Shown piece after piece: positions 44,420-53,628 of a DNA stretch of 64,000 nt. Positions within the stretch are counted from its first letter, which is position 1; every line of letters begins with the position of its first letter. Below the pieces are notes generated by a model. That model saw only the letters and a list, made by a program, of their open reading frames with translations. It had not been told where the DNA came from and did no database searches. The stretch is taken from contig NZ_BQHY01000005.1 of assembly GCF_021602155.1 (NCBI RefSeq), forward strand, positions 248,001 through 312,000, read 5' to 3'. A program made the translations under genes and the position numbers. Origin of the DNA: Pseudomonas parakoreensis. GTDB lineage: Bacteria > Pseudomonadota > Gammaproteobacteria > Pseudomonadales > Pseudomonadaceae.

Positions 44420-44450
44420 CAAGGGCAGTAGCGACTGCCCTTGTTTTATT
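44420..44450 (+). terminator. Intrinsic terminator after the BdlA-like gene
   Basis: Perfect 10-bp stem CAAGGGCAGT / ACTGCCCTTG with an AGCG loop, followed by TTTTATT. Confidence 0.9.
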
Positions 44451-44461
44451 ATTGGCTCCTG

Positions 44462-44842
44462 TTATTTCAATTCGTACTTGGCAGTGAATTCGCCCTTGAA
44501 CGCGATCAACCGCCCTATATCATCAAAGTAATTAGCGTCAATCGTTCCGACTTGGGTATCCAGATTCGGCCCGATGGTGACTTTCCCGGTTCCAGTGAGT
44601 GTGAGCAGTTTTTTTCCATTGTGATATTGCAGCTGAGGAACTCCCTCTGAGACGAAAACCAGATCGTGGGTACCGGGATCAAGCTCTGCGGGGTAGATGA
44701 TCTGAACAAATTGAGCGCCCATGTCCGCTTTGAAAAGTCTGCGATCAAAAACAACCTTCTCTGTACTAAAGTTCTCTCCAACCGGATTTCCGTTATAGGT
44801 GGAATTGCACTCGCAAGTGCCGGTGAATGCGTTGGCTTCCAT
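44462..44842 (-). CDS. Hypothetical protein of atypical composition
   Basis: A 126-aa protein starting MEANAFTGTCECNSTYNGNP. It is predicted to be mostly beta structure, with no signal peptide or membrane span. AGGAG is 6 nt before the ATG at 44840-44842. Its DNA is visibly less GC-rich than the neighbours (roughly half G+C by eye), with codons such as ATA and AAA more common, which suggests acquisition. I do not recognise a family. It converges on the BdlA-like gene. Confidence 0.65.
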   Translation of the reverse strand: MEANAFTGTCECNSTYNGNPVGENFSTEKVVFDRRLFKADMGAQFVQIIYPAELDPGTHDLVFVSEGVPQLQYHNGKKLLTLTGTGKVTIGPNLDTQVGTIDANYFDDIGRLIAFKGEFTAKYELK

Positions 44843-45026
44843 GATGATCTCCTGATCCAGGTACGTGAGCACGAATGTGATCACCGTTCCATTTAACAAG
44901 CGCGGGTCGAAAGAGCACCACTGTCAGTTCTTACAGGTCTCAGGCTTTTCTGATGAGTGGTAGCAATAAGGGGGGAGCGTACGAGAGAACAGGGTCGCAA
45001 TGGACCCCGTTCCGTTTTGCATGAAA

Positions 45027-45590
45027 CTAAAGCGCTGCGAGAAACTTGTCCGCCAGTTTGTCGCTGTCCTTGACGTCATTGGCGTTGTCTTTTTCCGCTT
45101 GTGCCAGCTTCATCTTGTCCTGCAGACGCTCGGCGATCTCTTTGCCGATGGCCAGTTGTTTCTCCGGCGGCATGGCTTTGATGTCGTCTTCGGTGATGCC
45201 CATGCTCTGAAGGATACTGTCGCGCAGACGCTGTTGCGGCGACTTGCTCATGTAGTCCTTGAACGCGTCGGTGGCCGAGGTGCCGGTGGTGCTGCCGGCA
45301 GTCGTGGCGTCGGTGGTTTGCAGGCCGACACGGGTCTTGGCGAAGGCTTCGTCGACGTTATCGCTGATGCGCGTGGCGGCAGCCACTTGCTGGGTGGCGA
45401 TCTGCGTGGCCGAATCCTGGACCCTGGAGGTCGCATCGGTGGCTTGCGACTGAGTCTGGTTCTGCAGCGATTGCAACATGGCGCCGTGCAGGCCGCTTTG
45501 CAGACCGGCAGCGGCGGTCGTGGTCGCGTCATCCGCCAACCGCTTGGGCAGGTGGATGAGCTGCTGCTGTTTGGCACTGACCAACATCAT
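45027..45590 (-). CDS. Hypothetical protein with Ala/Thr/Gln-rich N-terminal half
   Basis: A 187-aa protein. The first two thirds are low-complexity and helical (QSLQNQTQSQATDATSRVQD), and the C-terminal 70 residues look like a compact helical domain: QRLRDSILQSMGITEDDIKA and PPEKQLAIGKEIAERLQDKM. No signal peptide. AAAGG is 8 nt before the ATG at 45588-45590; an in-frame ATG 11 codons upstream is weaker. No family recognised; a secreted or structural role is only a guess. Confidence 0.65.
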   Translation of the reverse strand: MMLVSAKQQQLIHLPKRLADDATTTAAAGLQSGLHGAMLQSLQNQTQSQATDATSRVQDSATQIATQQVAAATRISDNVDEAFAKTRVGLQTTDATTAGSTTGTSATDAFKDYMSKSPQQRLRDSILQSMGITEDDIKAMPPEKQLAIGKEIAERLQDKMKLAQAEKDNANDVKDSDKLADKFLAAL

Positions 45591-45743
45591 GATGGAGACC
45601 TTTGGATAATTGCTGACGGGCATAGCCGAGCAATTAGCGTGCCTTTGCAGAACATCCTGCTATTTCAAGACTTTACTGTTGGTGCGTGCGCAACCAGGCG
45701 GTCATCCCTTGCCGCCGGGCGGCAGAGGATGACCGTGTGGCCG

Positions 45744-47168
45744 TCAGCGATGGGCAATGTTTTCCAGTGCCAGATTGCGCGTGCGCGGGCCGAACCTGCC
45801 GATGGTCAGCATCACGATCAGCATGCTGCTGACGATGAACGCCAGTACGCCGGGCGTGCCGAAGTGGTCGAGGAATAACCCGATCAACAGGCTGCTGAAC
45901 ACTGTCGACAAGCGACTGAACGAATAACAGAAACCCACCGCCCGGGCGCGGATGTTGGTGGGGAACAGTTCGCTCTGGTACGAGTGATAACTGAAACTCA
46001 GCCAGGCGTTGCAGAAGGTGATCATCACCCCGCAGAAGATCAGGCCGAAGGCGCTGGTCTGTAACGCGAACAGGGTGCCGAAGGTCATGGCGCCGAGGGC
46101 TGAGCCGACGATCTGCCATTTGTTCTCGAAACGGTTGGCGAACTTCACGAACAGCAATGGCCCGAGCGGGTAGGCCAGGGTGATGATGAAGGCGTACATC
46201 AGGCTGTGGGTGACGCTGACGCCCTGGCCGGACAGCAGCGCCGGCAGCCAGTTACCAAAACCGAAGAAACCGATCGCCTGGAACACGTGAAACACGATCA
46301 ACATCAGCGCCCGACGCCGATACGGTGGTTGCCAGATATCGGCGAAACGGCCCTTGCCCTCGACATCCACCGGAACGGCTTCAGGCGCATCCAGCGGTTG
46401 GCGATGATCCTTCTCGCAGCGGGCTTCGATGGCGTCGAGAATCCGATTGGCTTCATCGAATCGTCCATGCTGCGCCAGCCACCGCGGCGACTCCGGCAGA
46501 CGCTTGCGCAGCCACCAGATGAACAGCGCAAACACCGCGCTCGCCAGCACCACCCAACGCCAGCCCGACACACCGAACGGCGCCTGCGGCACCAGCCACC
46601 ACGACATCAACGCCACCGCCGGCACCGAGAGAAACTGCACGAAAAAGGCGAAGGCAAACGCCGAACTGCGCATGCGCTTGGGCACCAGTTCCGAGAGGTA
46701 GGCGTCGATGGTCACCAGCTCGATACCGAGGCCAATCCCCACCAGAAAACGCATGCAGATGATGCCCAGCGCCGAGCTTTGAATGCCCATCAGCACCGTG
46801 GCCACGGTGTACCAGACCAGCGCAAAGGTGAAGATCGCGCGGCGGCCGAAACGATCGGCCAACGGACTGAGCAGGCTGGCGCCGAGAAACAGACCCAGGA
46901 AGGTTGCCGACGCGAACGCCGCCTGATCGGAGAAACCGAAAACGCCCTGATTGCCGGTAGCGAAGATCCCGTCACGGATCAGCCCGGGGCTGATGTAGGC
47001 CGTCTGGAACAAATCGTAGAGTTCGAAGAAACCGCCAATCGACAACAGCGCCACCAGCCGCCAGATGGTGGCGACGGCGGGCAGGCGGTCGATGCGGGCA
47101 GAAATCTCGGCGGCGCGTATCGGGTCGATGCCGTCGCTTTGCGCGGCGGCGGGGGCGTGAGCAGTCAT
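45744..47168 (-). CDS. MFS transporter, sugar-porter type
   Basis: A 474-aa permease with twelve predicted helices. Family motifs are LADRFGRRAIFTFALVW after helix 2, GIGLGIELVTIDAYLSELVP, and the PESPRWLAQHGRFDEAN motif before the central loop. The substrate is unknown; the group includes sugar and organic-acid symporters. An ATG at 47166-47168 with GGAT upstream is chosen over one four codons earlier. A long hairpin without a T tract lies past the stop at 45699-45735. Confidence 0.88.
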   Translation of the reverse strand: MTAHAPAAAQSDGIDPIRAAEISARIDRLPAVATIWRLVALLSIGGFFELYDLFQTAYISPGLIRDGIFATGNQGVFGFSDQAAFASATFLGLFLGASLLSPLADRFGRRAIFTFALVWYTVATVLMGIQSSALGIICMRFLVGIGLGIELVTIDAYLSELVPKRMRSSAFAFAFFVQFLSVPAVALMSWWLVPQAPFGVSGWRWVVLASAVFALFIWWLRKRLPESPRWLAQHGRFDEANRILDAIEARCEKDHRQPLDAPEAVPVDVEGKGRFADIWQPPYRRRALMLIVFHVFQAIGFFGFGNWLPALLSGQGVSVTHSLMYAFIITLAYPLGPLLFVKFANRFENKWQIVGSALGAMTFGTLFALQTSAFGLIFCGVMITFCNAWLSFSYHSYQSELFPTNIRARAVGFCYSFSRLSTVFSSLLIGLFLDHFGTPGVLAFIVSSMLIVMLTIGRFGPRTRNLALENIAHR

Positions 47169-47293
47169 CGGCGGATCCATTTTTTATTGATGGAAAAGCT
47201 TAGCCTGCTATCGGAGTTCACGGATTGTGAATTTCACCGGTCAGCCCCGGAGAACCGCCGATTTCTTGCAATAACTGCTTACCAATTAACGAT

Positions 47294-47734
47294 TTATGCC
47301 GCAGCAGTCGAATCGGGCAGCGCCGAGGCCGGCAAGCCGAAGACGCGATCGAACAGCCAGTTGAAGGCAAACGTGTAGCACGGGATGAAGATGATCAGCG
47401 CCAGATCCAGCAGGAACGCCTGCACCAGACTGATGTTCATCCACCAGGCGATCAGCGGAATAAGGAACACGATCAGCGTCAGTTGAAAACCCACTGCATG
47501 AGCGATGCGCCGTTTGACCGTGCGGGTGCGTGACTGCTGGCGGCTTTCCCAGTGCTCGAACAGCGAGGTGTAGATGAAATTCCAGGTCACGGCGATGGTG
47601 GTGATGATCACCGCCAGCGGGCCGGTGCTGCCCGGCGAGGTGCCGGACAACAGCGCCAGGCCGAGGGCGGAGAAGGTCATGCCGATCACTTCGTAGAGCG
47701 ACACGTAAACCAGTTTGCGTTTGACGCCTTGCAT
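47294..47734 (-). CDS. PACE-family efflux transporter (copy 1)
   Basis: A 146-aa protein with four helices arranged as two BTP repeats: RKLVYVSLYEVIGMTFSALG with NFIYTSLFEHWESR, and RRIAHAVGFQLTLIVFLIPL with YTFAFNWLFDRVFG. Proteobacterial antimicrobial compound efflux (AceI-like) proteins export chlorhexidine and other cations, possibly short-chain diamines naturally. It is divergent from a LysR gene, the usual regulator arrangement. Confidence 0.9.
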   Translation of the reverse strand: MQGVKRKLVYVSLYEVIGMTFSALGLALLSGTSPGSTGPLAVIITTIAVTWNFIYTSLFEHWESRQQSRTRTVKRRIAHAVGFQLTLIVFLIPLIAWWMNISLVQAFLLDLALIIFIPCYTFAFNWLFDRVFGLPASALPDSTAAA

Positions 47735-47855
47735 GGGGATTTGCCTCTTTCTTGCAACATGTGGCCAGCGGGACTGGCGAAGGCGGCGAAAGATAGCTTC
47801 AATAGGCGTGACAGAAAAAGTCAGTAGCTTTCAGTTTTGGTGATAGGTAGATGAA

Positions 47856-48728
47856 GTGAATTTCAACAGCGACAGCATCGAACTGTTCCTCGCAGTGATC
47901 GAGCGTGGCTCGTTTTCCGCTGCTGCCCGCGCTTTGGGGCGGGTGCCGTCGGCGGTGAGCATGGCTATCGGCAATCTGGAGGCGGAGCTTGGCTACGCCT
48001 TGTTCGACCGCAGCCATCGCGAGCCGCAGCCGACAGCGATGGCACTGTCACTGGTGCCCCACGCGCGGCTGATTGCCGAGCAGCTCAAGCAACTGCAAGT
48101 GCATGCGGTGGAGTTGTCGCTGGGGTTGGAGAGCAAGCTGTCGATTGGCGTGGTCGCGGACATTGACCGGCGCCGCTTGCTCGCTGCGATCAAGGTGATT
48201 GCCGAGCGTCATCCGCTGCTCGATATCGAAGTGTTGACCGCGCCGCAGGACGATGTGCTGGCGATGCTGCACAGTGGCCGTGTCAGCGTGTGTCTGGCGT
48301 TTGCCGGGTTGAGCATGAACGTGCATGAGCGCTTTCAGTTCGTCGGCAGCGAACGGATGATCGCCACGCTCGCGGCGGACAGTCCGTTGTTGCAGGGGCA
48401 GGATCTGTTTCTCGAAGACCTCGTACATGTGCGGCAGATCGTCGTCGCCAGTCGCGACTTGCCGATCAGCGAAACCCGGCCGCTGGTGGCCGAATCGCAT
48501 TGGCGCACCGACACCCTGGAGACTGCGCTGGAGATGGTCGAGGCGGGGCTGGGCTGGGGCAATTTCCCGTTGTCGGTGGTGCAGCCGTGGCTGGACAGCG
48601 GGCGCTTGAAGCGACTGAATTTTCGCAACATCGAAAACGGCCTGGTACTGCCGGTCCACGCGGTGTGGCTCAAGAGCCAGCCGCTGCAAAAGGGCGCATC
48701 GGCCCTCGTCGAACTGCTCAGCCACTGA
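47856..48728 (+). CDS. LysR-family regulator of the PACE gene
   Basis: A 290-aa regulator starting with GTG at 47856. The helix-turn-helix is at residues 9-35 (ERGSFSAAARALGRVPSAVS) and an effector domain follows. It is divergent from PACE copy 1 with a 121-nt intergenic region. Control of that gene is inferred from the arrangement. Confidence 0.88.
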   Translation: MNFNSDSIELFLAVIERGSFSAAARALGRVPSAVSMAIGNLEAELGYALFDRSHREPQPTAMALSLVPHARLIAEQLKQLQVHAVELSLGLESKLSIGVVADIDRRRLLAAIKVIAERHPLLDIEVLTAPQDDVLAMLHSGRVSVCLAFAGLSMNVHERFQFVGSERMIATLAADSPLLQGQDLFLEDLVHVRQIVVASRDLPISETRPLVAESHWRTDTLETALEMVEAGLGWGNFPLSVVQPWLDSGRLKRLNFRNIENGLVLPVHAVWLKSQPLQKGASALVELLSH

Positions 48729-48757
48729 TACATGCGCAGGGTGGGTGTACCCAAAAA

Positions 48758-48848
48758 CTGTGGGAGCTGGCTTGCCAGCGATTGCGGTGTATCAGTCAAC
48801 ACTGTATCGACTGGCCTGACGCCATCGCTGGCAAGCCAGCTCCCACAG
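48758..48848. repeat. REP-type inverted pair between convergent lysR and gntR
   Basis: Arms CTGTGGGAGCTGGCTTGCCA and its complement; spacer begins tatcagtcaacactg, related to spacers of other pairs. Confidence 0.75.
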
Positions 48849-48875
48849 GGATTGCTTCCGACAGGATTTCAGAGG

Positions 48876-49907
48876 TCAGGTACTCTCGCGAATCTTCAAT
48901 TCAAAACCCATATCCTCAACGGGCCGCGCCACACTATTCCCCGCCATCAACGTCAACATCTGCTCCGCCGCGCGCCGGCCGATCGCTTCGCGTGGGGTGT
49001 TGATGCTGCTCAGGCGCGGCACCATGTGCTCGGACATCGGCAAGTCGTTGAAGCCGAGGATCGCCACTTGCTCGGGGATCTTGATCCCGTTGCGCAGCGC
49101 TTCGAGCAGGGCGCCCTGCGCCAGGTCGTCGTTACCAAAGAAGATCGCATCGACGTCCGGATGCGCCGCCAGCAGTTGCAGGAACAGCTCACCGCCTAAT
49201 CCCACCGACGAGGAACGCGGGGTCAGCACTTCCAGGTCCGGGTCATAGCGCCCGGCCTTCTGCAGGGCTTTGCGAAAACCCTCGCCGCGCAACAAGGTGC
49301 GTTGATCGAGCTGTGCGCCGATATAGGCCAGACGCTTGCGACCGCGCGAGAGCAAATGCTCGGCCGCGGTTTCGCCGGCGCTGAGCTGCGAGAAACCCAC
49401 GCAATTTACGCCGGCCGCGCTGTCCAGTTCCATCATGTACACGCAGGGAATGTTGCTGGCTTCGATCATCCGCCGCGAACTTTCTGTGCGATCAAATCCG
49501 GTCAACAGCAAACCACGCGGCTGATAAGCCATGTAGTTGCGCAGCAGGTTTTCTTCTTCATCGCGCGAATAGTGGAAGTTGCCGATCAGCACTTCGAAGC
49601 CCTTGGGCGTCAACACCCGATGAATGGCTTCCAGCGTGTCGATGAACAGCAGGTTGGACAGCGACGGCACCAGCACCACCACCGAATGGCTCTGCGCCGA
49701 GGCCAGGGCGCGGGCGGCAGGGTTGACCACGTAGTTGAGTTCGAGCGCGGCTTTCTGCACTTTTTCCACCAGTTCGGTGGCCACGGTGCTGACCCCGCGC
49801 AAGGCGCGGGACGCGGTAATCGGGCTCACGCCGGCAAGGCGGGCAACTTCATTAAGGGTGGGACGGCCGGTGGTGCGAGTGTTTTTATCGTTTTTAGGGG
49901 TGGTCAT
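48876..49907 (-). CDS. gntR: LacI-family gluconate repressor GntR
   Basis: A 343-aa repressor. The LacI helix-turn-helix is PTLNEVARLAGVSPITASRA followed by LRGVSTVATELVEKV, then a periplasmic-binding-like ligand domain with CVGFSQLSAGETAAEHLLSR and FFGNDDLAQGALLEAL. It is divergent from gntK, with operators before itself, gntK and gntT. Gluconate or 6-phosphogluconate is the expected inducer. The ATG at 49905-49907 gives the normal family start; a TTG five codons upstream is possible. Confidence 0.93.
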   Translation of the reverse strand: MTTPKNDKNTRTTGRPTLNEVARLAGVSPITASRALRGVSTVATELVEKVQKAALELNYVVNPAARALASAQSHSVVVLVPSLSNLLFIDTLEAIHRVLTPKGFEVLIGNFHYSRDEEENLLRNYMAYQPRGLLLTGFDRTESSRRMIEASNIPCVYMMELDSAAGVNCVGFSQLSAGETAAEHLLSRGRKRLAYIGAQLDQRTLLRGEGFRKALQKAGRYDPDLEVLTPRSSSVGLGGELFLQLLAAHPDVDAIFFGNDDLAQGALLEALRNGIKIPEQVAILGFNDLPMSEHMVPRLSSINTPREAIGRRAAEQMLTLMAGNSVARPVEDMGFELKIREST

Positions 49908-49936
49908 CGGGCGGCTTGCCAAACAAAAATCAAGGC

Positions 49937-49950
49937 ACTAAGGTAGCGCT
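49937..49950. promoter_or_regulatory. GntR operator before gntR
   Basis: ACTAAGGTAGCGCT matches the P. aeruginosa GntR operator AC-N-AAG-N-TAGCGCT exactly and lies 29 nt upstream of the gntR start, implying autorepression. Confidence 0.75.
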
Positions 49951-50088
49951 GTCCTGATGCAGCTGCAAATGCGTAAGCGAGGTCCTGCCTGATCCTCGCT
50001 TTTTGGCGTCGGGCGACAACCTGCTGCAACCCAAAAAAACGACAAGAAGGCGTCGGCAACTTCTGCCTGTGCACTAGAGTCATAGCTA

Positions 50089-50102
50089 GCAAAGGTAGCG
50101 CT
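50089..50102. promoter_or_regulatory. GntR operator before gntK
   Basis: GCAAAGGTAGCGCT matches AC-N-AAG-N-TAGCGCT with one mismatch, followed by gtc as at the other two sites. It is 21 nt upstream of gntK. Confidence 0.7.
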
Positions 50103-50123
50103 GTCTGCGCGCTGAGGTGTTAT

Positions 50124-50657
50124 ATGAGTCATCCCATCACCGCCCTGGTCATCATGGGCGTTGCCGGTTGCGGCAAGACGTGCGTCAGCCAGGCCCTGTG
50201 CCAATTGAGCGGCGCCACTGCCATTGAAGGCGATACTTTTCATCCGGCCGCCAACATCGAAAAGATGAGCGCGGGGATCCCCTTGAACGACGACGACCGT
50301 GCCGGCTGGCTCGACAGCCTGTGCGCTGAGTTGCGTCGTGTCGATGCACTCGGCGAGCGTCCGGTGCTGACCTGCTCGGCGCTTAAACACAGTTATCGCG
50401 AAGTGCTGCGCAGTGCCTTGCCGGGCCTGGGCTTCGTGTTCCTTGAGCTGACCCCAGAAGTGGCTGCCGACCGCGTGTCCCATCGCCCGGGCCATTTCAT
50501 GCCGGCAACGTTGATCGAAAGCCAGTTTGCCACCCTCGAATCGCCGGTCGGCGAGCCGTTGACCCTGGCGCTGAATGCTTCGATCCACAGCGTTGAAGAG
50601 CTGGCGGCCCAGGCGCACGTCTGGTGGCAGGCTCATGGTCTGAAACAGGCGGTATGA
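50124..50657 (+). CDS. gntK: Gluconokinase
   Basis: A 177-aa kinase making 6-phosphogluconate from gluconate, feeding Edd. The P-loop is IMGVAGCGKTCVSQ at residues 9-22, with EGDTFHPAANIEKM and LTCSALKHSYREVLR typical of GntK. It is divergent from gntR and followed by gntT after 82 nt. Confidence 0.95.
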   Translation: MSHPITALVIMGVAGCGKTCVSQALCQLSGATAIEGDTFHPAANIEKMSAGIPLNDDDRAGWLDSLCAELRRVDALGERPVLTCSALKHSYREVLRSALPGLGFVFLELTPEVAADRVSHRPGHFMPATLIESQFATLESPVGEPLTLALNASIHSVEELAAQAHVWWQAHGLKQAV

Positions 50658-50670
50658 GTGTGTTGAAAGA

Positions 50671-50682
50671 GTTAGCGCTGTC
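50671..50682. promoter_or_regulatory. GntR half-operator before gntT
   Basis: GTTAGCGCTGTC shares the TAGCGCT core and the following gtc with the other two operators; its left part is degenerate. It is about 58 nt upstream of gntT and suggests that gntT has its own GntR-controlled promoter. Confidence 0.55.
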
Positions 50683-50739
50683 CTCACGAATTCTGTTTAA
50701 CCCGCTTTAATAACAACAACAAGCCAGGAGACACCCCCA

Positions 50740-52092
50740 ATGTTTGGCATGTCCCACGACGCCTACCTGCTGCTCGATGCAGTGGTCACGGTAATCGGTC
50801 TGATTATCCTGATCACCAAATTCAAGATTCACCCCTTCATCGCCCTGACCATCGCGGCCGCGTTCCTCGGCCTGACGTCCGGCATGCCGATCGGCACCAT
50901 CATCAAGGCGTTCCAGGACGGCTTCGGTGGCGTACTCGGTTTCGTCGGCATCATCCTTGCGCTGGGCACCATGCTCGGCAAAATGATGGCCGAATCCGGT
51001 GGCGCCGATCAGATCGCGCAGACCCTGATCCGCGCGTTCGGCAAGGCCAAAGTGCAGTGGGCAATGATGTTCGCCGCGTTCCTGGTCGGTATTCCGCTGT
51101 TCTTCGAAATCGGCTTCGTGCTGCTGATTCCGCTGGTGTTCATCGTTGCCCGGCGTACCGGTGTGTCGATCATCAAGATCGGTATCCCGCTGCTCGCCGG
51201 TCTGTCTGCGGTACACGGTCTGGTGCCGCCGCACCCGGGCCCGCTGCTGGCAATCGGCGTGTTTGGTGCCGACATCGGCAAGACCATTCTTTACGGACTG
51301 ATCGTGGCGCTGCCGACCGCCATCATCGCCGGCCCGATCTTCGGTACGTTCATCGCCAAGCACATTCCCGGCACGCCGAATCAGGAACTGGTCGATCAAC
51401 TGGCCCGCGAAACCGATTCGCAGAACCTGCCGAGCTTCAGCATCACCCTGGTGACTGTGCTGCTGCCGGTGTTCCTGATGCTGCTGAAAACCTTCGCTGA
51501 CGTCGCGCTGCCGGACGGTCATTTCTTCCGCACCTGGATGGACATGATCGGCCACCCGATCTCGGCACTGTTGCTGGCCTTGCTGCTGTCGCTGTATACC
51601 TTCGGTCACAAGCAGGGCATCGGTTCGCAGCAGATGCTCAAGTGGCTGGACGCAAGCCTAGCGCCGACCGCCGCGATCATTCTGATCATCGGTGCCGGTG
51701 GTGGCTTCAAGCAGATGCTGGTGACCAGCGGCGTGGGCGACGTGATCGGCCACATGGCGGTCAGCGCGCAGATCTCGCCGATCCTGCTGGCATGGCTGGT
51801 AGCGGCGGTGATTCGTATCGCCACCGGTTCGGCCACCGTGGCGACCATCACGGGCGCGGGCATCGTGGTGCCGGTGGTGGGGATGATTCCGGGCGTCAAC
51901 CGTGAACTGCTGGTGCTGGCCACCGGTGCCGGTTCGTTGATCCTGTCCCATGTGAACGACGCCGGTTTCTGGCTGGTGAAGCAGTACTTCAACATGACCG
52001 TGGCCGAGACGTTCAAGACCTGGACAGCGATGGAAACCATCCTGTCGGTGGTGGGCCTGGGCTTCATTCTGTTGCTGTCGCTGTTCGTTTAA
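50740..52092 (+). CDS. gntT: Gluconate:H+ symporter (GntP family)
   Basis: A 450-aa permease with about twelve helices. Family segments include FQDGFGGVLGFVGIILALGT, LFFEIGFVLLIPLVF and the C-terminal LSHVNDAGFWLVKQYFNMTV, all typical of GntP/GntT. It imports gluconate for GntK. A strong terminator follows. Confidence 0.95.
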   Translation: MFGMSHDAYLLLDAVVTVIGLIILITKFKIHPFIALTIAAAFLGLTSGMPIGTIIKAFQDGFGGVLGFVGIILALGTMLGKMMAESGGADQIAQTLIRAFGKAKVQWAMMFAAFLVGIPLFFEIGFVLLIPLVFIVARRTGVSIIKIGIPLLAGLSAVHGLVPPHPGPLLAIGVFGADIGKTILYGLIVALPTAIIAGPIFGTFIAKHIPGTPNQELVDQLARETDSQNLPSFSITLVTVLLPVFLMLLKTFADVALPDGHFFRTWMDMIGHPISALLLALLLSLYTFGHKQGIGSQQMLKWLDASLAPTAAIILIIGAGGGFKQMLVTSGVGDVIGHMAVSAQISPILLAWLVAAVIRIATGSATVATITGAGIVVPVVGMIPGVNRELLVLATGAGSLILSHVNDAGFWLVKQYFNMTVAETFKTWTAMETILSVVGLGFILLLSLFV

Positions 52093-52106
52093 CCTCGAAC
52101 GCAAGA

Positions 52107-52140
52107 CACAAAAAAACCGCAGCGATGCGGTTTTTTTGTG
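52107..52140 (+). terminator. Intrinsic terminator after gntT
   Basis: Stem CACAAAAAAACCGC / GCGGTTTTTTTGTG around AGCGAT with T tract in the descending arm; A/T-rich ends could also work in the other direction. Confidence 0.9.
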
Positions 52141-52170
52141 GGCGACGGTATCAGGCTCAATACATTACCT

Positions 52171-52262
52171 CTGTGGGAGCGGGCTTGCCCGCGAAGGCGT
52201 CGTGTCAGTCGACATCAATGTTGTCTGAACCGCCGCATTCGCGGGCAAGCCCGCTCCCACAG
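52171..52262. repeat. REP-type inverted pair (GGAGCGGGCTTGCCCGC family)
   Basis: Arms CTGTGGGAGCGGGCTTGCCC and its complement. The spacer contains gtcagtcgacatcaatgtt, identical to the spacer of the differently armed pair at 55681. Confidence 0.75.
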
Positions 52263-52274
52263 TGTGACGTGTCG

Positions 52275-53489
52275 TCAGACGGCTTTCGGTGCTAACCCAT
52301 CCGCCCGGAACATCCCGCGAATCCCGCGCACGGCCTGCCGAATCCGGTCCTGGTTTTCGATCAGCGCGAAGCGCACATGATCATCGCCATACTCACCAAA
52401 ACCCACCCCCGGCGAGACACAGACCTTGGCCTCGGCCAGCAGCTTCTTGGCAAACTCCAGCGAGCCCAGATGCGCATAAGCCTCGGGAATCTTCGCCCAG
52501 ACATACATCGATGCCTTCGGATTCTCGACCATCCAGCCCAGCTCGTGCAGGCCTTTGACCAGTACGTTACGGCGCTGGCGATACTGTTCGGCGATGTCAC
52601 GCACACATTGCTGATCGCCTTCCAGCGCAGCAATCGCCGCCACTTGCAGCGGAGTGAAAGTGCCGTAGTCGTGGTAGCTCTTGATCCGCGCCAGGGCGTT
52701 GACCAGTTCCGGGTTGCCGACCATGAAACCGATACGCCAGCCGGCCATGTTGTAGCTTTTGGACAGGGTGAAAAACTCCACCGCGATGTCCTTGGCGCCG
52801 GGCACCTGCATGATCGACGGGGCTTTCCAGCCGTCATAGACGATGTCGGCGTAGGCCAGGTCGTGCACCACCAGTACGTCGTATTGTTTGGCGAGGGCGA
52901 TTACCCGTTCGAAGAAATCCAGTTCCACGCACTGCGCGGTGGGGTTGGACGGGAAGCCGAGGATCATCATCTTCGGCTTCGGGATCGAACCGCGAATGGC
53001 CCGTTCCAGCTCGGCGAAGAAGTCCACGCCGGGCACCAGCGGCACCGAACGCACCTGAGCGCCGGCAATCACCGCGCCGTAGATGTGAATCGGGTAGCTC
53101 GGGTTCGGCACCAGTACCGTGTCGCCCTGATCCAGGGTCGCCAGCATCAAATGCGCCAGGCCTTCCTTGGAACCGATGGTGACGATGGCTTCGCTTTCCG
53201 GGTCGATATCGACCGCGTAGCGTTCCTTGTACCAGTTGGAGATCGCCCGGCGCAGACGTGGAATGCCCTTGGACGTGGAGTAACCGTGGGTGTCTTCACG
53301 TTGGGCAACCTGCACCAGTTTTTCGACGATGTGCGGCGGCGTGGCGCCGTCGGGGTTGCCCATGCTCAAGTCGATGATGTCTTCACCACGGCGCCGCGCG
53401 GCCATCTTCAGCTCGGCGGTGATGTTGAAAACGTAAGGGGGGAGTCGATCTATGCGCGCAAAGCGGCGCGGCGAACCTTGTTCAGCCAT
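52275..53489 (-). CDS. alaC: Glutamate-pyruvate aminotransferase AlaC-like
   Basis: A 404-aa class I PLP aminotransferase. The PLP Lys is in [20 protein letters not shown], substrate and cofactor motifs are [23 protein letters not shown] and [13 protein letters not shown]. Sequence style and length match AlaC/YfdZ, which makes alanine from pyruvate and glutamate. Some homologues have been described for other substrates, so specificity is inferred. Confidence 0.9.
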   Translation of the reverse strand: MAEQGSPRRFARIDRLPPYVFNITAELKMAARRRGEDIIDLSMGNPDGATPPHIVEKLVQVAQREDTHGYSTSKGIPRLRRAISNWYKERYAVDIDPESEAIVTIGSKEGLAHLMLATLDQGDTVLVPNPSYPIHIYGAVIAGAQVRSVPLVPGVDFFAELERAIRGSIPKPKMMILGFPSNPTAQCVELDFFERVIALAKQYDVLVVHDLAYADIVYDGWKAPSIMQVPGAKDIAVEFFTLSKSYNMAGWRIGFMVGNPELVNALARIKSYHDYGTFTPLQVAAIAALEGDQQCVRDIAEQYRQRRNVLVKGLHELGWMVENPKASMYVWAKIPEAYAHLGSLEFAKKLLAEAKVCVSPGVGFGEYGDDHVRFALIENQDRIRQAVRGIRGMFRADGLAPKAV

Positions 53490-53628
53490 TGTTGCCTCGG
53501 ATAACGTAAGCGCCCGGAACCGTCCGAGCGACGCTGGTCACTGCGGTGACCTGTGGCGGAAGATAAGGGCTGTGATGGCAGACTGTCCAGCCTGCATGTA
53601 AACAAATTTTTCCCAAGGAAATCGGTAG

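Noticed and set aside
45699-45735. Long hairpin after the MFS gene as intrinsic terminator
   Set aside because: The stem is strong but there is no T tract on either strand, so it is not called as a terminator.
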